The position numbers were made by a program, and so were the translations under genes. The notes beneath the pieces are model-generated. The model was not told where the DNA came from, did not search any database, and saw nothing but the letters and a program-made list of their open reading frames with translations. 64,000 nt of DNA from Gordonia spumicola (GTDB lineage Bacteria; Actinomycetota; Actinomycetes; Mycobacteriales; Mycobacteriaceae). Where the stretch lies: NCBI RefSeq assembly GCF_009932475.1, contig NZ_BJOV01000005.1, positions 372,001-436,000 of the forward strand. The letters are read 5' to 3'. Positions 10,060-18,373 of this stretch are shown here, piece after piece. Numbering within the stretch: position 1 is the first letter of the stretch; the number at the start of each line of letters is the position of its first letter.

Positions 10060-10671
10060 ATGAGGACATGGCGACGTACCGGATCGGGCGCCGACGTCCG
10101 GATCTGCTCCAATCTGGAGAGCTACGAATGTCAGCTCTTGGCGTCGATGATCGAGTCGATCACCGAGATCCTCACCGAGCGCATCGACTCCGCACCGCGT
10201 GACGAACTGTCCGCGATGACGGGCATCGCCACCGGCCACACGACGGCGCCCGCCGACGTGACGCTCGGCAGACTCCTGCCCGACTTCCATCGACCCGATC
10301 AGGAACCCGAGCTGACCGCGGCATCCCTGTCGTCCGATCTCAACGGCGGGCTCCGGAGCGTCAACGAGCCCAAGATCATCGACGCGAAGCTCGAGGCCGC
10401 GGCCACCGTCCTGGACACCCTGCCGCCCGGCGGCGGCGACATCCGGCTCACCGAGGCGGAGGCCGACCGCTGGCTCGCGGCGTTGACCGACGTCCGACTC
10501 GCGCTCGGTGCGATGCTCGGGATCGACGACCAGCCGATGCGCCTGGCGCCCGACCATCCGCAGGCGGCGCACCGCGACGTCTACGACTGGCTGTCGGTGG
10601 TCCAGGGGTTGCTGGTGGAGGCGTTGATGGCCGACGAGTGGACACAGTCCGAGTGGGACTCGGTGGAATGA
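10060..10671 (+). CDS. DUF2017 family protein
   Basis: A 203-residue acidic, mostly helical soluble protein. The start at 10060 (MRTWRRTGSGAD) gives the N-terminus usual in the family, in which a short basic strand precedes NLESYECQLLASMIESI. The family consistently follows clpS in actinobacteria (Rv1332 position) and has no known biochemical role. A role in ClpS/ClpC-dependent proteolysis is only a guess from linkage. Its TGA overlaps the ATG of the next gene (ATGA), showing translational coupling. Confidence 0.85.
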   Translation: MRTWRRTGSGADVRICSNLESYECQLLASMIESITEILTERIDSAPRDELSAMTGIATGHTTAPADVTLGRLLPDFHRPDQEPELTAASLSSDLNGGLRSVNEPKIIDAKLEAAATVLDTLPPGGGDIRLTEAEADRWLAALTDVRLALGAMLGIDDQPMRLAPDHPQAAHRDVYDWLSVVQGLLVEALMADEWTQSEWDSVE

Positions 10672-11792
10672 CCGCGGCGCCGGGGGACCGGATCAGCGAC
10701 GTCGCGGGCGTCGCCGTCGGGCATGCTCACCGACGCGACGACGACGTCGTCGTCGCCACCCTCACCGAACCGGGCTCCGGGTGGGCGACCGGCACCACGG
10801 TCGTCGTCGTGCCCGCCGGTTCGACGACGGCCGTCGACGTGCGCGGCGGGGGACCGGGGACCAGGGAGACGGATCTCCTCGAACCCGGCAACAGCGTGCG
10901 CGGTGCGAACGCGATCGTCCTCACCGGCGGCAGCGCCTACGGTCTCGCTGCGGCCGACGGAGTGATGCTCGGACTCGAGGCCGACGGCGTCGGCCTGCCG
11001 ATGGATCTGCAGGGGCATGTGGTGCCGATCGTCTCCGGCGCGGTCATCTTCGACCTGCCCGTCGGACGCTGGGAGAACCGGCCCGACGCCGGCTTCGGCG
11101 CCCGCGCACTCGCGTCGGCCGATGCGGATTTCGCCGTCGGATCGGTCGGGGCGGGCACGGGCGCTCGCGCCGGCGCACTCAAGGGCGGTGTCGGGACGGC
11201 GTCGGTGACGCTGACCGACGGGCCCGCCCGCGGACTCACCGTCGGGGCTGTTGTCGTCGCCAACCCGGTGGGGCAGGTGATCGATCCGTCGACGGGACTG
11301 CCGTGGGGCGGTGACGACGCGGCCCACCACGGACTGACCGAGCCCGCCGCGTCGGAGGTCGCCTCGCTGGCCGAACTGTCGGCGAAGGGGACCGTCTTGA
11401 ACACCACCATCGGCGTCGTCGCCACCGACGCCGCGCTGTCGGTGTCGGCGCTGCGGCGTCTCGCGATGTCGGGGCACGACGGTCTTGCCCGCGCGATCCG
11501 GCCGGCCCATTCGCCGCTCGACGGCGACACGCTCTTCGCCGTCGCGACCGGCGGCCGTGACGTCGACCCCGAGAACGCCGTCCCGATCCCGCCCGGCATG
11601 GAGCCGGAGACCGCCGTGGTCGCCGCCCTGTGCGAGGCGTCGGCGACCGCGGTCCAGCGCGCGATCGTGAACGCCGTGGTCAACGCGACCTCTGTCGCGT
11701 CGATCCCGGCGTACCGGGACGTCGTGCCCTCGGCGTTCCGCACAATGTCGAGCGGAAGTCCTTCCGGTTCGTCGAGCGGAGTCGAGACGTGA
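10668..11792 (+). CDS. P1 family (S58) self-cleaving peptidase, DmpA/NylC type
   Basis: A 374-residue member of the DmpA/L-aminopeptidase D-esterase family. These N-terminal-nucleophile-like hydrolases cleave themselves before a Thr or Ser. The expected cleavage site here is N245-T246 in [15 protein letters not shown]. Other family blocks are ITGG-like [16 protein letters not shown] and [16 protein letters not shown]. It matches the position of Rv1333. The last residues ([13 protein letters not shown]) are unusual and are encoded by a copy of the dispersed repeat at 11767-11788, so the natural C-terminus may have been replaced. The stop overlaps the GTG of the rhomboid gene. Confidence 0.9.
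   Translation: MTAAPGDRISDVAGVAVGHAHRRDDDVVVATLTEPGSGWATGTTVVVVPAGSTTAVDVRGGGPGTRETDLLEPGNSVRGANAIVLTGGSAYGLAAADGVMLGLEADGVGLPMDLQGHVVPIVSGAVIFDLPVGRWENRPDAGFGARALASADADFAVGSVGAGTGARAGALKGGVGTASVTLTDGPARGLTVGAVVVANPVGQVIDPSTGLPWGGDDAAHHGLTEPAASEVASLAELSAKGTVLNTTIGVVATDAALSVSALRRLAMSGHDGLARAIRPAHSPLDGDTLFAVATGGRDVDPENAVPIPPGMEPETAVVAALCEASATAVQRAIVNAVVNATSVASIPAYRDVVPSAFRTMSSGSPSGSSSGVET
11767..11788. repeat. Dispersed repeat unit inside a coding end
   Basis: A half-unit of the repeat family (GTTCGTCGAGCGG followed by AGTCGAGAC) covers the last codons of the P1 peptidase and ends one base before the GTG start of the rhomboid gene. The repeat therefore supplies both the C-terminal residues of one protein and the upstream region of the next. 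Confidence 0.65.
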
Positions 11793-12400
11793 CAGACCAC
11801 ACTCCGAAACCGGAGGCTCCCTGGGGACGGTGGGTGCAGGCGGCGATCGCCGTCGCGGTGATGGCCGCCGTGCTGATCGTCGTGGAACTGATCGACACCG
11901 TCATGAACGGCAGGTTGGACGCGCACGGCATCTCACCGCGCAGCTGGTCCGGCCTGGTGGGGATCCTGTGGGCTCCGTTCCTGCACGCCGACTTCGCGCA
12001 CCTGATCGGCAATCTGCTGCCCGGTGTCGTGCTCGCGTACTTCGTGGTCCTGTCCGGTCACGCGATCGCCGTGACCGCGATCGTCTGGGTCACGTCTGGG
12101 CTCGGCGTGTGGTTGATAGCGCCGTCCGATTCGATCACTATCGGAGCGTCGGGAATCGTCTTCGGCTGGTTGGCGTTCTTGATCGTGCGTGGCGTGTTCA
12201 ACCGCGACGTGTGGCAGGTTCTCGGCGGGATCGTCGTGCTCGTCGTCTACGGCGGCATCCTGTGGGGCGCACTGCCGGGAACGGCGGGCGTGTCGTGGCA
12301 GGGGCATCTGTTCGGTGCGATCGGCGGCGTGCTCGCCGCGTCGGTCACCGCACGCGACCGGCCGGGCGCACCGGCCATCGACCAGGGAGGGTTCCGCTGA
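11789..12400 (+). CDS. Rhomboid family intramembrane serine protease
   Basis: A 203-residue membrane protease with about six hydrophobic segments. The catalytic serine is S121 in [11 protein letters not shown] (GASG motif) and the partner histidine is H173 in [26 protein letters not shown] carries the conserved His/Asn of the family's transmembrane segment 2. It cleaves membrane proteins within the bilayer; the substrate is unknown. The start is a GTG overlapping the P1 peptidase stop. It corresponds to Rv1337, but the mec-cysO-cysM genes that normally precede it (Rv1334-Rv1336) are missing. Confidence 0.92.
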   Translation: MTDHTPKPEAPWGRWVQAAIAVAVMAAVLIVVELIDTVMNGRLDAHGISPRSWSGLVGILWAPFLHADFAHLIGNLLPGVVLAYFVVLSGHAIAVTAIVWVTSGLGVWLIAPSDSITIGASGIVFGWLAFLIVRGVFNRDVWQVLGGIVVLVVYGGILWGALPGTAGVSWQGHLFGAIGGVLAASVTARDRPGAPAIDQGGFR

Positions 12401-13191
12401 ATCACGGACCGATCGGCATCTTCGATTCCGGCGTCGGCGGTCTGACGGTCGCGCGTGCCGTCATCGACCTGCTGCCCGACGAGGACATCGTCTACATCGG
12501 CGACACGGCGAACGGGCCCTACGGTCCGTTGACGATCCCCCAGATCCGCGGCCATGCGCTCGCGATCGGCGACGAGTTGATGGGCCGCGGGGTCAAGGCG
12601 ATCGTCATCGCGTGCAACACGGCGTCGGCCGCGATGCTGCGCGACGCGCGGGAGCGGTACGCGCCGATCCCGGTGATCGAGGTGATCCTGCCCGCCGTCC
12701 GGCGCGCGGTCGCGACCACCCGCAACGGCAAGATCGGCGTCCTCGGAACGGAGGCCACGATAGCCTCCCGCGCCTATCAGGACTCGTTCGCGGCGGCGCG
12801 CGACATGGAGATCACCGCCGTCGCGTGTCCGAGGTTCGTCGACTTCGTGGAGCGCGGCGTGACGAGCGGCAGGCAGATACTTCAGCTCGCACAGGGCTAT
12901 CTCGAACCGCTGCAGGAGGCGGGGGTCGACACGGTCGTCTTGGGCTGCACGCACTACCCGCTGCTGTCCGGTGTCATTCAATTGGTGATGGGAGACGAGG
13001 TGACCCTCGTGTCGAGCGCCGAGGAGACCGCGAAGGACACCTTCCGCGTCCTCACCGAGACCGATCAACTGCACCCGCACGACGGTCGGGAGGCGCACCG
13101 ATTGTTTTCTGCGACAGGCGATCCCGAGAGTTTCGCCAAGTTGTCCAAGCGTTTTCTCGGTCCTCAGATCGGACATGTCACCAGTGTGTGA
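12397..13191 (+). CDS. murI: Glutamate racemase, apparent CTG start
   Basis: A 264-residue racemase supplying D-glutamate for peptidoglycan. The active site is complete: D10 in [16 protein letters not shown]73 in [11 protein letters not shown] and C184 in [10 protein letters not shown], plus GDTANGPYG. No ATG, GTG or TTG is available between the upstream rhomboid frame and the conserved N-terminus. The only sensible start is CTG at 12397, six bases after a strong GGGAGGG ribosome site and overlapping the rhomboid stop (CTGA). Translation is probably coupled to the rhomboid gene. Position equals Rv1338. Confidence 0.93.
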   Translation: MNHGPIGIFDSGVGGLTVARAVIDLLPDEDIVYIGDTANGPYGPLTIPQIRGHALAIGDELMGRGVKAIVIACNTASAAMLRDARERYAPIPVIEVILPAVRRAVATTRNGKIGVLGTEATIASRAYQDSFAAARDMEITAVACPRFVDFVERGVTSGRQILQLAQGYLEPLQEAGVDTVVLGCTHYPLLSGVIQLVMGDEVTLVSSAEETAKDTFRVLTETDQLHPHDGREAHRLFSATGDPESFAKLSKRFLGPQIGHVTSV

Positions 13192-13296
13192 TGCCGAATC
13201 CGTGACATGCCGCATATGTGAACGGCCCAGAATTGGTCGATCACGCGGCGGCCGTTCGATGCTTGATTCGCTTTTGCACGTGGCAGAGTGGTCGGC

Positions 13297-14070
13297 ATGC
13301 GATTGACGGTGCTCGGGTGTTCGGGGAGTGTGAACGGCCCCGGCGCTGCATGCTCGGGTTATCTCGTGCAGGCCGACGGACATCAGCCCGTCCTCATCGA
13401 TTGCGGTCACGGTGTATTCGGCGAATTGTTGCAGCATGCCGACCCCAACAAGGTCGCCGTCCTGCTGAGTCATCTGCACGCCGACCACTGCATGGACCTG
13501 CCCGCGATGCTGGTCTGGCGCCGGTGGGCGCCCGAGTCCGCGACGGAGCGATCGCTCCTGTTCGGGCCGGTCGGCACGGCCGTGCGCATCGGGGCGGGCT
13601 CGTCGGAGTACCCGGGAGAGGTCGACGACATCTCCGACACCTACGACGTCCGCGAATGGCAGGACCGGGTGGCCGTCGACGTGCACGGACTGCACATCGA
13701 GCCGTTCAAGGTGAATCATCCGCCGAGCACGTTCGGCCTGCGCATCACCGGCCCCGACGGCGAAGTCCTCGCATACAGCGGCGACACCGGCGTGTGCGAC
13801 GAGGTCGTCGAACTCTCGCGCGATGCCGATCTGTTCCTGTGCGAGGCGTCGTGGACGCACGAACCCGGCGTCCGCCCCGAGGGTCTGCACCTGTCCGGCG
13901 CCGAGGCCGGTCAGGTCGCCGCCGCGGCTGCGGTCCGCTCACTCGCGCTCACCCACGTCGTCCCGTGGACCGACTCCGACGCGATCTTGGACGAAGCGTC
14001 CCGCGAATACGCCGGCCCGCTCCAACTCGTCCACCAAGGCCAAGTGATCGAGGTCCGAAAGCCTCTCTGA
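13297..14070 (+). CDS. MBL-fold phosphodiesterase (Rv1339-like, RNase Z related)
   Basis: A 257-residue metallo-beta-lactamase-fold hydrolase. The metal-binding motif HxHxDH is H59-H64 in LLSHLHADHCMD. Further ligands lie in FKVNHPPSTFG, LAYSGDTGVCDE and the late LTHVVPWTD. It is the positional and sequence counterpart of M. tuberculosis Rv1339, reported as an atypical class II cAMP phosphodiesterase; RNase Z-like activity is the older annotation. I chose the ATG at 13297 (MRLTVLGCSG); a GTG three codons upstream is an alternative. A 105-base gap separates it from murI. Confidence 0.88.
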   Translation: MRLTVLGCSGSVNGPGAACSGYLVQADGHQPVLIDCGHGVFGELLQHADPNKVAVLLSHLHADHCMDLPAMLVWRRWAPESATERSLLFGPVGTAVRIGAGSSEYPGEVDDISDTYDVREWQDRVAVDVHGLHIEPFKVNHPPSTFGLRITGPDGEVLAYSGDTGVCDEVVELSRDADLFLCEASWTHEPGVRPEGLHLSGAEAGQVAAAAAVRSLALTHVVPWTDSDAILDEASREYAGPLQLVHQGQVIEVRKPL

Positions 14071-14090
14071 GCCCCGGCCCGGCGATCCGT

Positions 14091-14115
14091 CCGGTCGTTG
14101 AGCCCGTCGAAACGT
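14091..14115. repeat. Dispersed repeat half-unit
   Basis: The sequence GGTCGTTGAGCCCGTCGAAA lies just after the phosphodiesterase gene. It is one arm of the same repeat family found at 3543, 14601, 15293 and 15393. It marks the left border of the disrupted 14.1-15.4 kb patch. Confidence 0.7.
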
Positions 14116-14170
14116 GCCGAACCCGGGCTGTCAGGCATGGGCCATCTCCGAGGGGAGCGCCGACCACCTC

Positions 14171-14534
14171 GTGAGTGGCCGCGACCCGCGCGAACACAAC
14201 CTCACCGCGCAGGTTCGAGCTCTCGACGCAGCAAAGACCGGGGCAGGGCTCGGTCTTCCGATTCTTCTGGTCATGGCGTCGTCGATGCTTCAACGCTCGA
14301 TCCGCGGTGGGCTGATCGCAATGGGCAACCTGTCGCTCAGCGGTGGGTCGAGACGGTTCTGAACGCCGCGGCGCTGGCCGAGCACGCTATGGAGAAGGGC
14401 GCTTCTGCGTTGTTGCTGCCGGTATCGGCGCGGGCGCCAGCTCTTGGACGGTCAGCGATGAGGTCGCAACGAAGGTGTCGTTCATCCTCTACGGCGACGC
14501 GCAGGACGCATTGGTGAAGGCCCTCGACGAATGA
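14171..14534 (+). pseudogene. Frameshifted C-terminal remnant of a Lon-like protease (BrxL type)
   Basis: Three consecutive pieces in three frames read as one protein tail. The first (14171-14340) gives NLTAQVRALDAAKTGAGLGL then GGLIAMGNLSLSGG. The second (from about 14345) gives VETVLNAAALAEHAMEKGAS and ALLLPVSARA. The third (to 14534) gives SDEVATKVSFILYGDAQDAL ending VKALDE. This is the pattern of the proteolytic C-terminus of Lon-related proteins, specifically the BREX-associated BrxL group, from memory of that family. Two frameshifts and the missing N-terminal two thirds make it a pseudogene. The surrounding 400 bases hold no other gene. Confidence 0.55.
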
Positions 14535-14600
14535 ACGCGTCGCGGTGAAGGTGGTCAATGACTACGGCGACGAAGTCACGAAGGTGTTCGACGGGTGACA

Positions 14601-14653
14601 CGTTTCGACTCGCGCTCTCGCCCTTGCGGGCTCGAACGCGGCTCAACGACCGG
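14601..14653. repeat. Dispersed palindromic repeat unit
   Basis: One full unit running from CGTTTCGACTCGCGC to GGCTCAACGACCGG. It separates the Lon-like remnant from the DUF222 fragment and has replaced the 3' part of the latter, whose frame reads into it. Confidence 0.75.
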
Positions 14654-15114
14654 CGGCGGGCCGCGGCCTCGGCGTCGACCGCTGCGAGGAGGTCGTCGTC
14701 GACGATGTTCGCCGTCTCCAGCACCGCCCGGCCGAACGCGTGCGGCGACATCAGGCCGTCGCCGAGCAGCCGGCCGATCGCCGGGATCCTGTCGAAGCAG
14801 GCCAGCGTGTGGTCGAGGAAGCGTTCGGACGCGTTGCGTCCGACATTCGCCACCACGGCGTACGCCGCGGCGATCTGGGTGAAGACATCGCAGATGCGAT
14901 GGAACTCGGACGCGTCGAGGTGCGCTCGGTCGGCGACCCTGTCGTGGTACTCGGCGTGGAGTTCGCGGAAGCTGTGCCACGTGGTGATCGCGGCGGCCGA
15001 CGCGGCCTTGCCCGCGAACGCGACGCGGTCCGTACGCGCGGCGGGCAGGGGCATGGCGATGGTGAGGGCGTCGTCGAGGTCGTAGGCGCCTGCCGCGAAT
15101 GAGGTACTAATCAT
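14654..15114 (-). pseudogene. N-terminal fragment of a DUF222 (13E12-type HNH endonuclease) protein
   Basis: From an ATG at 15114 about 150 residues read as a DUF222-like helical domain (LHAEYHDRVADRAHLDASE, LACFDRIPAIGRLLGDGLMS and AFGRAVLETANIVDDDLLAA). The frame then enters the repeat at 14601-14653 (residues RVRARKGES) and soon stops. The HNH nuclease domain expected at the C-terminus (total usually 400-500 residues) is missing, so the gene is broken. These proteins are common, often decayed, in Gordonia, Rhodococcus and mycobacteria. The domain name is a pattern-based call. Confidence 0.55.
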
Positions 15115-15474
15115 GGCCTACATCACTAGTATTTCGTCTATGTGTTCTATTCTAGTGAGGGGGTCTGACAATTTCGGACTGTCGCGATGCGGTCGAAGTC
15201 GTGGTCGCTCGTCCGCTCGTTCAGCCCGTCGGCGTGTTGGCGCGTTGGCGGAGGCGGTGTCGAACGTGCTGAACGCTGGTTGACGTGCTACTCGTTTCGA
15301 CGCGACGCCTCGCCTTTTCGGGCTCGGTGTCGGCTCAACGACCGGGCGGGACTGTCAGAGCGGGGGTCTCCCAGGCTCGGCGGGTGCTTCTCCGCTCGTT
15401 GAGCCCGTCGGAACGACAGTGAAAGTGTTCGGCGATCCCGTCGGCTGTCGGCACCGGACGATAGACTCGCCTTC
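15115..15474. repeat. Gene-free 360-base gap with repeat units
   Basis: No gene is supported here. The left 70 bases are AT-richer than the surroundings (ACTAGTATTTCG, TGTTCTATTCTAG) and probably hold the former promoter of the DUF222 gene. The rest contains copies of the dispersed repeat: a degenerate arm near 15213, a full unit at 15293-15347 (CGTTTCGACGCG ... GGCTCAACGACCGGG) and a half-unit at 15393-15414 (CGTTGAGCCCGTCGG). Confidence 0.65.
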
Positions 15475-16226
<752 letters not shown>

Positions 16227-16230
<4 letters not shown>

Positions 16231-16850
16231 CGGGCCGCGTCCTCCTCGCCTCCGGCAACGCGAAGAAGCTGAACGAGCTTCGACGCGTCGTCGAGGCGGC
16301 GGGGATCACGGGCCTCGAGGTACTCGGTCTCGGCGACGTCGAGAGCTATCCCGAACCCGTCGAGGACGGAGCGTCATTCGAGGAGAACGCCCTCATCAAG
16401 GCGCGAGAAGCGTTCGCGCGCACCGGACTTCCGTCGCTCGCCGACGACTCCGGGATCTGTGTGGACGCGCTCAACGGAATGCCGGGGATCCTCTCGGCGC
16501 GCTGGTCCGGCCGACTGATCTCCGGGATGTCCGTCGACGAGGCCAACAACGAGCTGCTGCTCGCGCAGTTGGGAGACGTACCCGCCGAACGCCGCGGCGC
16601 GGCGTTCGTGTCGGTGTGTGCCTTGGTGCATCCCGACGGGGCCGAGACGGTGGTCCGCGGCGAATGGCGCGGGCGCATCGTCATGCAACGACGCGGTGCC
16701 GAGGGCTTCGGCTACGACCCGCTGTTCGTGCCCGACGACGCCGAGGCGAACGGTCGGACGTCGGCCGAACTGAGCCCCGCGGAGAAGGACGCGCTGAGTC
16801 ACCGCGGGAAGGCGCTCGCGCAGCTCGTGCCGATGCTGCGGGCGATCTGA
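16227..16850 (+). CDS. rdgB: Non-canonical purine NTP pyrophosphatase (RdgB/HAM1)
   Basis: A 207-residue house-cleaning enzyme that hydrolyses ITP, dITP and XTP to monophosphates. Seen in the sequence are the N-terminal [16 protein letters not shown] substrate loop, [20 protein letters not shown] with the catalytic acidic residue, [20 protein letters not shown] and [12 protein letters not shown] near the C-terminus. The GTG start overlaps the rph stop. Length and motifs are normal. Confidence 0.95.
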
Positions 16851-16872
16851 GCGGCGGACTGCGCGTGCGGGT

Positions 16873-16960
16873 GGATTTCGACACGGGCCTTCCGCTATCG
16901 CTCCGGGTCCGGCTCTATCAGCGGGGACGTCGCTCAATCAGCGGCGATGTCGCCCAATCA
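16873..16960. repeat. Repeat arm followed by a 20-base tandem repeat
   Basis: After rdgB, a dispersed-repeat arm (TTTCGACACGGGCC ...) runs into two tandem copies of a 20-base unit at 16917-16936 and 16937-16956 (ATCAGCGG[GC]GA[CT]GTCGC...), with the start of a third. The copies differ at a few positions. This 120-base convergent gap holds no gene; a terminator role is possible. Confidence 0.6.
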
Positions 16961-16970
16961 CCAGGGGCGT

Positions 16971-17330
16971 TCAGAGGTTGAACTCTTCCTTCACCTCGCG
17001 CGTGCGGATGTGCTCGAAGTAGAACGACAGGAACGGGATGGTGCCGGCGATCGCGGTGAGCGCCAGCTTCCCCAGCGGCCAGCGGGCCTTGATGCTGAGG
17101 TCGACCGTGAAGATCAGGTACGCGAAGTAGATCCAGCCGTGTGCGATGCCGACCCAGCCGAATCCGTCGACGCCGAAGCCGTACTTCGCGATCACCTCGG
17201 CGACCAGCGCGAGCAGCCAGATGCCGGTGATCCACGCGAGCGCGCGGTACCGGAGGAGGGCGCCGTGGACGCGCTTCTGGGTGGCGACGGCGTCGGGCGT
17301 GGCGGTGTCGGACTTCGACAGATCGGTCAC
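16971..17330 (-). CDS. DUF3817 integral membrane protein
   Basis: A 119-residue membrane protein with three hydrophobic segments (WITGIWLLALVAEVIAKYG, HGWIYFAYLIFTVDLSIKA, LALTAIAGTIPFLSFYFEH). The charged C-terminus REVKEEFNL is probably cytoplasmic. DUF3817 members are short and of unknown function. Position matches Rv1342c. It shares the HG[IW]-F-YL centre with the other DUF3817 protein at 2226-2633. It is 31 bases downstream of the LprD-like gene on the same strand and probably forms an operon with it. Confidence 0.87.
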   Translation of the reverse strand: MTDLSKSDTATPDAVATQKRVHGALLRYRALAWITGIWLLALVAEVIAKYGFGVDGFGWVGIAHGWIYFAYLIFTVDLSIKARWPLGKLALTAIAGTIPFLSFYFEHIRTREVKEEFNL

Positions 17331-17361
17331 AGGTGTTCCTTCGGTGGGATGTCGGTGCAGG

Positions 17362-17766
17362 TCAGCGCTTGTCGTCGCGCGAGTCGTTGAGCTCGGACAG
17401 GTACCGGTTGTAGTCGGCGAGTCCGTCGTCCGGCTCGTCGAACATCGCGACGTGCGGGTCGGCCGCCGTCGGCCGCTGCGGCAGCACGCCCTCGGGGATC
17501 TCGGTCGGCCCGCGTCGGGCGGCGGCCTGATGGACGGCGTCGGGGTCGGCCTCCATGACGACGAATCGTCGATACGCGTAGACGACGGCGATCGCGAACG
17601 CCGGCCACTGCAGGGCGTACCCGAGGTTCTGGAAGGTGCCCGAGTCCGATTCGAATCGGCCCCACTGCCACCACGCGAGGGCCAGGCAGGCTCCGGCCGC
17701 GACGATCACGAGTGCGATCAGCGCAGGTCGGTGTCGCTTGGCGGGAGGTGATGCAGTGTCGGCCAC
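17362..17766 (-). CDS. LprD-like small membrane or lipoprotein
   Basis: A 134-residue protein. A basic N-terminus (KRHRP) is followed by a hydrophobic stretch LIALVIVAAGACLALAWWQW, with a possible lipobox AGAC, then a second segment LQWPAFAIAVVYAYRRF and a polar tail ending ELNDSRDDKR. The GTG at 17766 is chosen because it gives a plausible short cytoplasmic N-terminus; the frame is open further upstream without conserved features. It sits where lprD (Rv1343c) lies in M. tuberculosis. Function is unknown. Confidence 0.7.
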   Translation of the reverse strand: MADTASPPAKRHRPALIALVIVAAGACLALAWWQWGRFESDSGTFQNLGYALQWPAFAIAVVYAYRRFVVMEADPDAVHQAAARRGPTEIPEGVLPQRPTAADPHVAMFDEPDDGLADYNRYLSELNDSRDDKR

Positions 17767-17803
17767 ACCGTTCACGGTACCTGGCGACCCCGAGCGACCG
17801 GGG

Positions 17804-18352
17804 TCACAGCGAGCTCGCATCGGGCAGGAGGTCCGGGCAGTCGCCGCCGGGGACCAGCTCGTAGTGCCATAGTTCGTTCGCGAACACCTGGCACAGGTCG
17901 TATCGGGATCCGTTGCGCGACATCCAATCCGCGGCATCGGTCGGACCCACGTCGACGGCTTCGCCGGTCACGTGCTTCGAGACCCCCGGTGCGGCGACAT
18001 ACCGGGCGGCCTCCCGCTCCGAGCCGTATGTGCGCACGGCGTCGTCGAACAGGGTCTGCTGAAACGATCGCGACCGCCAGCCCGACGTGATGCGGATGTC
18101 GAGGTCGTCGGCGAGCGCGTCCACTGCCGCGGCGCGGACCGCCCGCAACAGTTCGGGGCGCAGGCGAGTGACGGCGGGCGACGTCGAGTCGACCGAGACA
18201 CCGCCGTCGGGCAGTTCGCCGCTCTCGGACGCGTCGGAGAACGGCCGTGGGATCAGGCCGTCGGCCCGGCAGGCGACGCCGCCGATCAGGACCGCGGAGA
18301 CGGCGAGGACGGAGGCGAATGAACGGAGCACATGGATTCTCATGCGGCTCAC
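17804..18352 (-). CDS. M15 family D,D-carboxypeptidase (VanY-like), exported
   Basis: A 182-residue secreted zinc peptidase that removes the terminal D-Ala from peptidoglycan stems. The signal segment VLRSFASVLAVSAVLIGGVAC ends with a possible but imperfect lipobox (GVAC). The M15B signatures are RITSGWRSRSFQQTLF, the zinc motif SKHVTGEAVD (H127, D134) and NELWHYEL (H163). The start is a GTG at 18352, with an ATG three codons later as an alternative. It follows the histidine kinase gene by 21 bases on the same strand, so a cell-wall stress operon with that two-component system is likely. Confidence 0.87.
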   Translation of the reverse strand: MSRMRIHVLRSFASVLAVSAVLIGGVACRADGLIPRPFSDASESGELPDGGVSVDSTSPAVTRLRPELLRAVRAAAVDALADDLDIRITSGWRSRSFQQTLFDDAVRTYGSEREAARYVAAPGVSKHVTGEAVDVGPTDAADWMSRNGSRYDLCQVFANELWHYELVPGGDCPDLLPDASSL

Positions 18353-18373
18353 GGTCGTCGGTGAACGTCCCGA

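Noticed and set aside
12247..13890. Open frame of 547 codons on the - strand
   Set aside because: It spans murI and the phosphodiesterase in antisense; both of these have full catalytic motifs.
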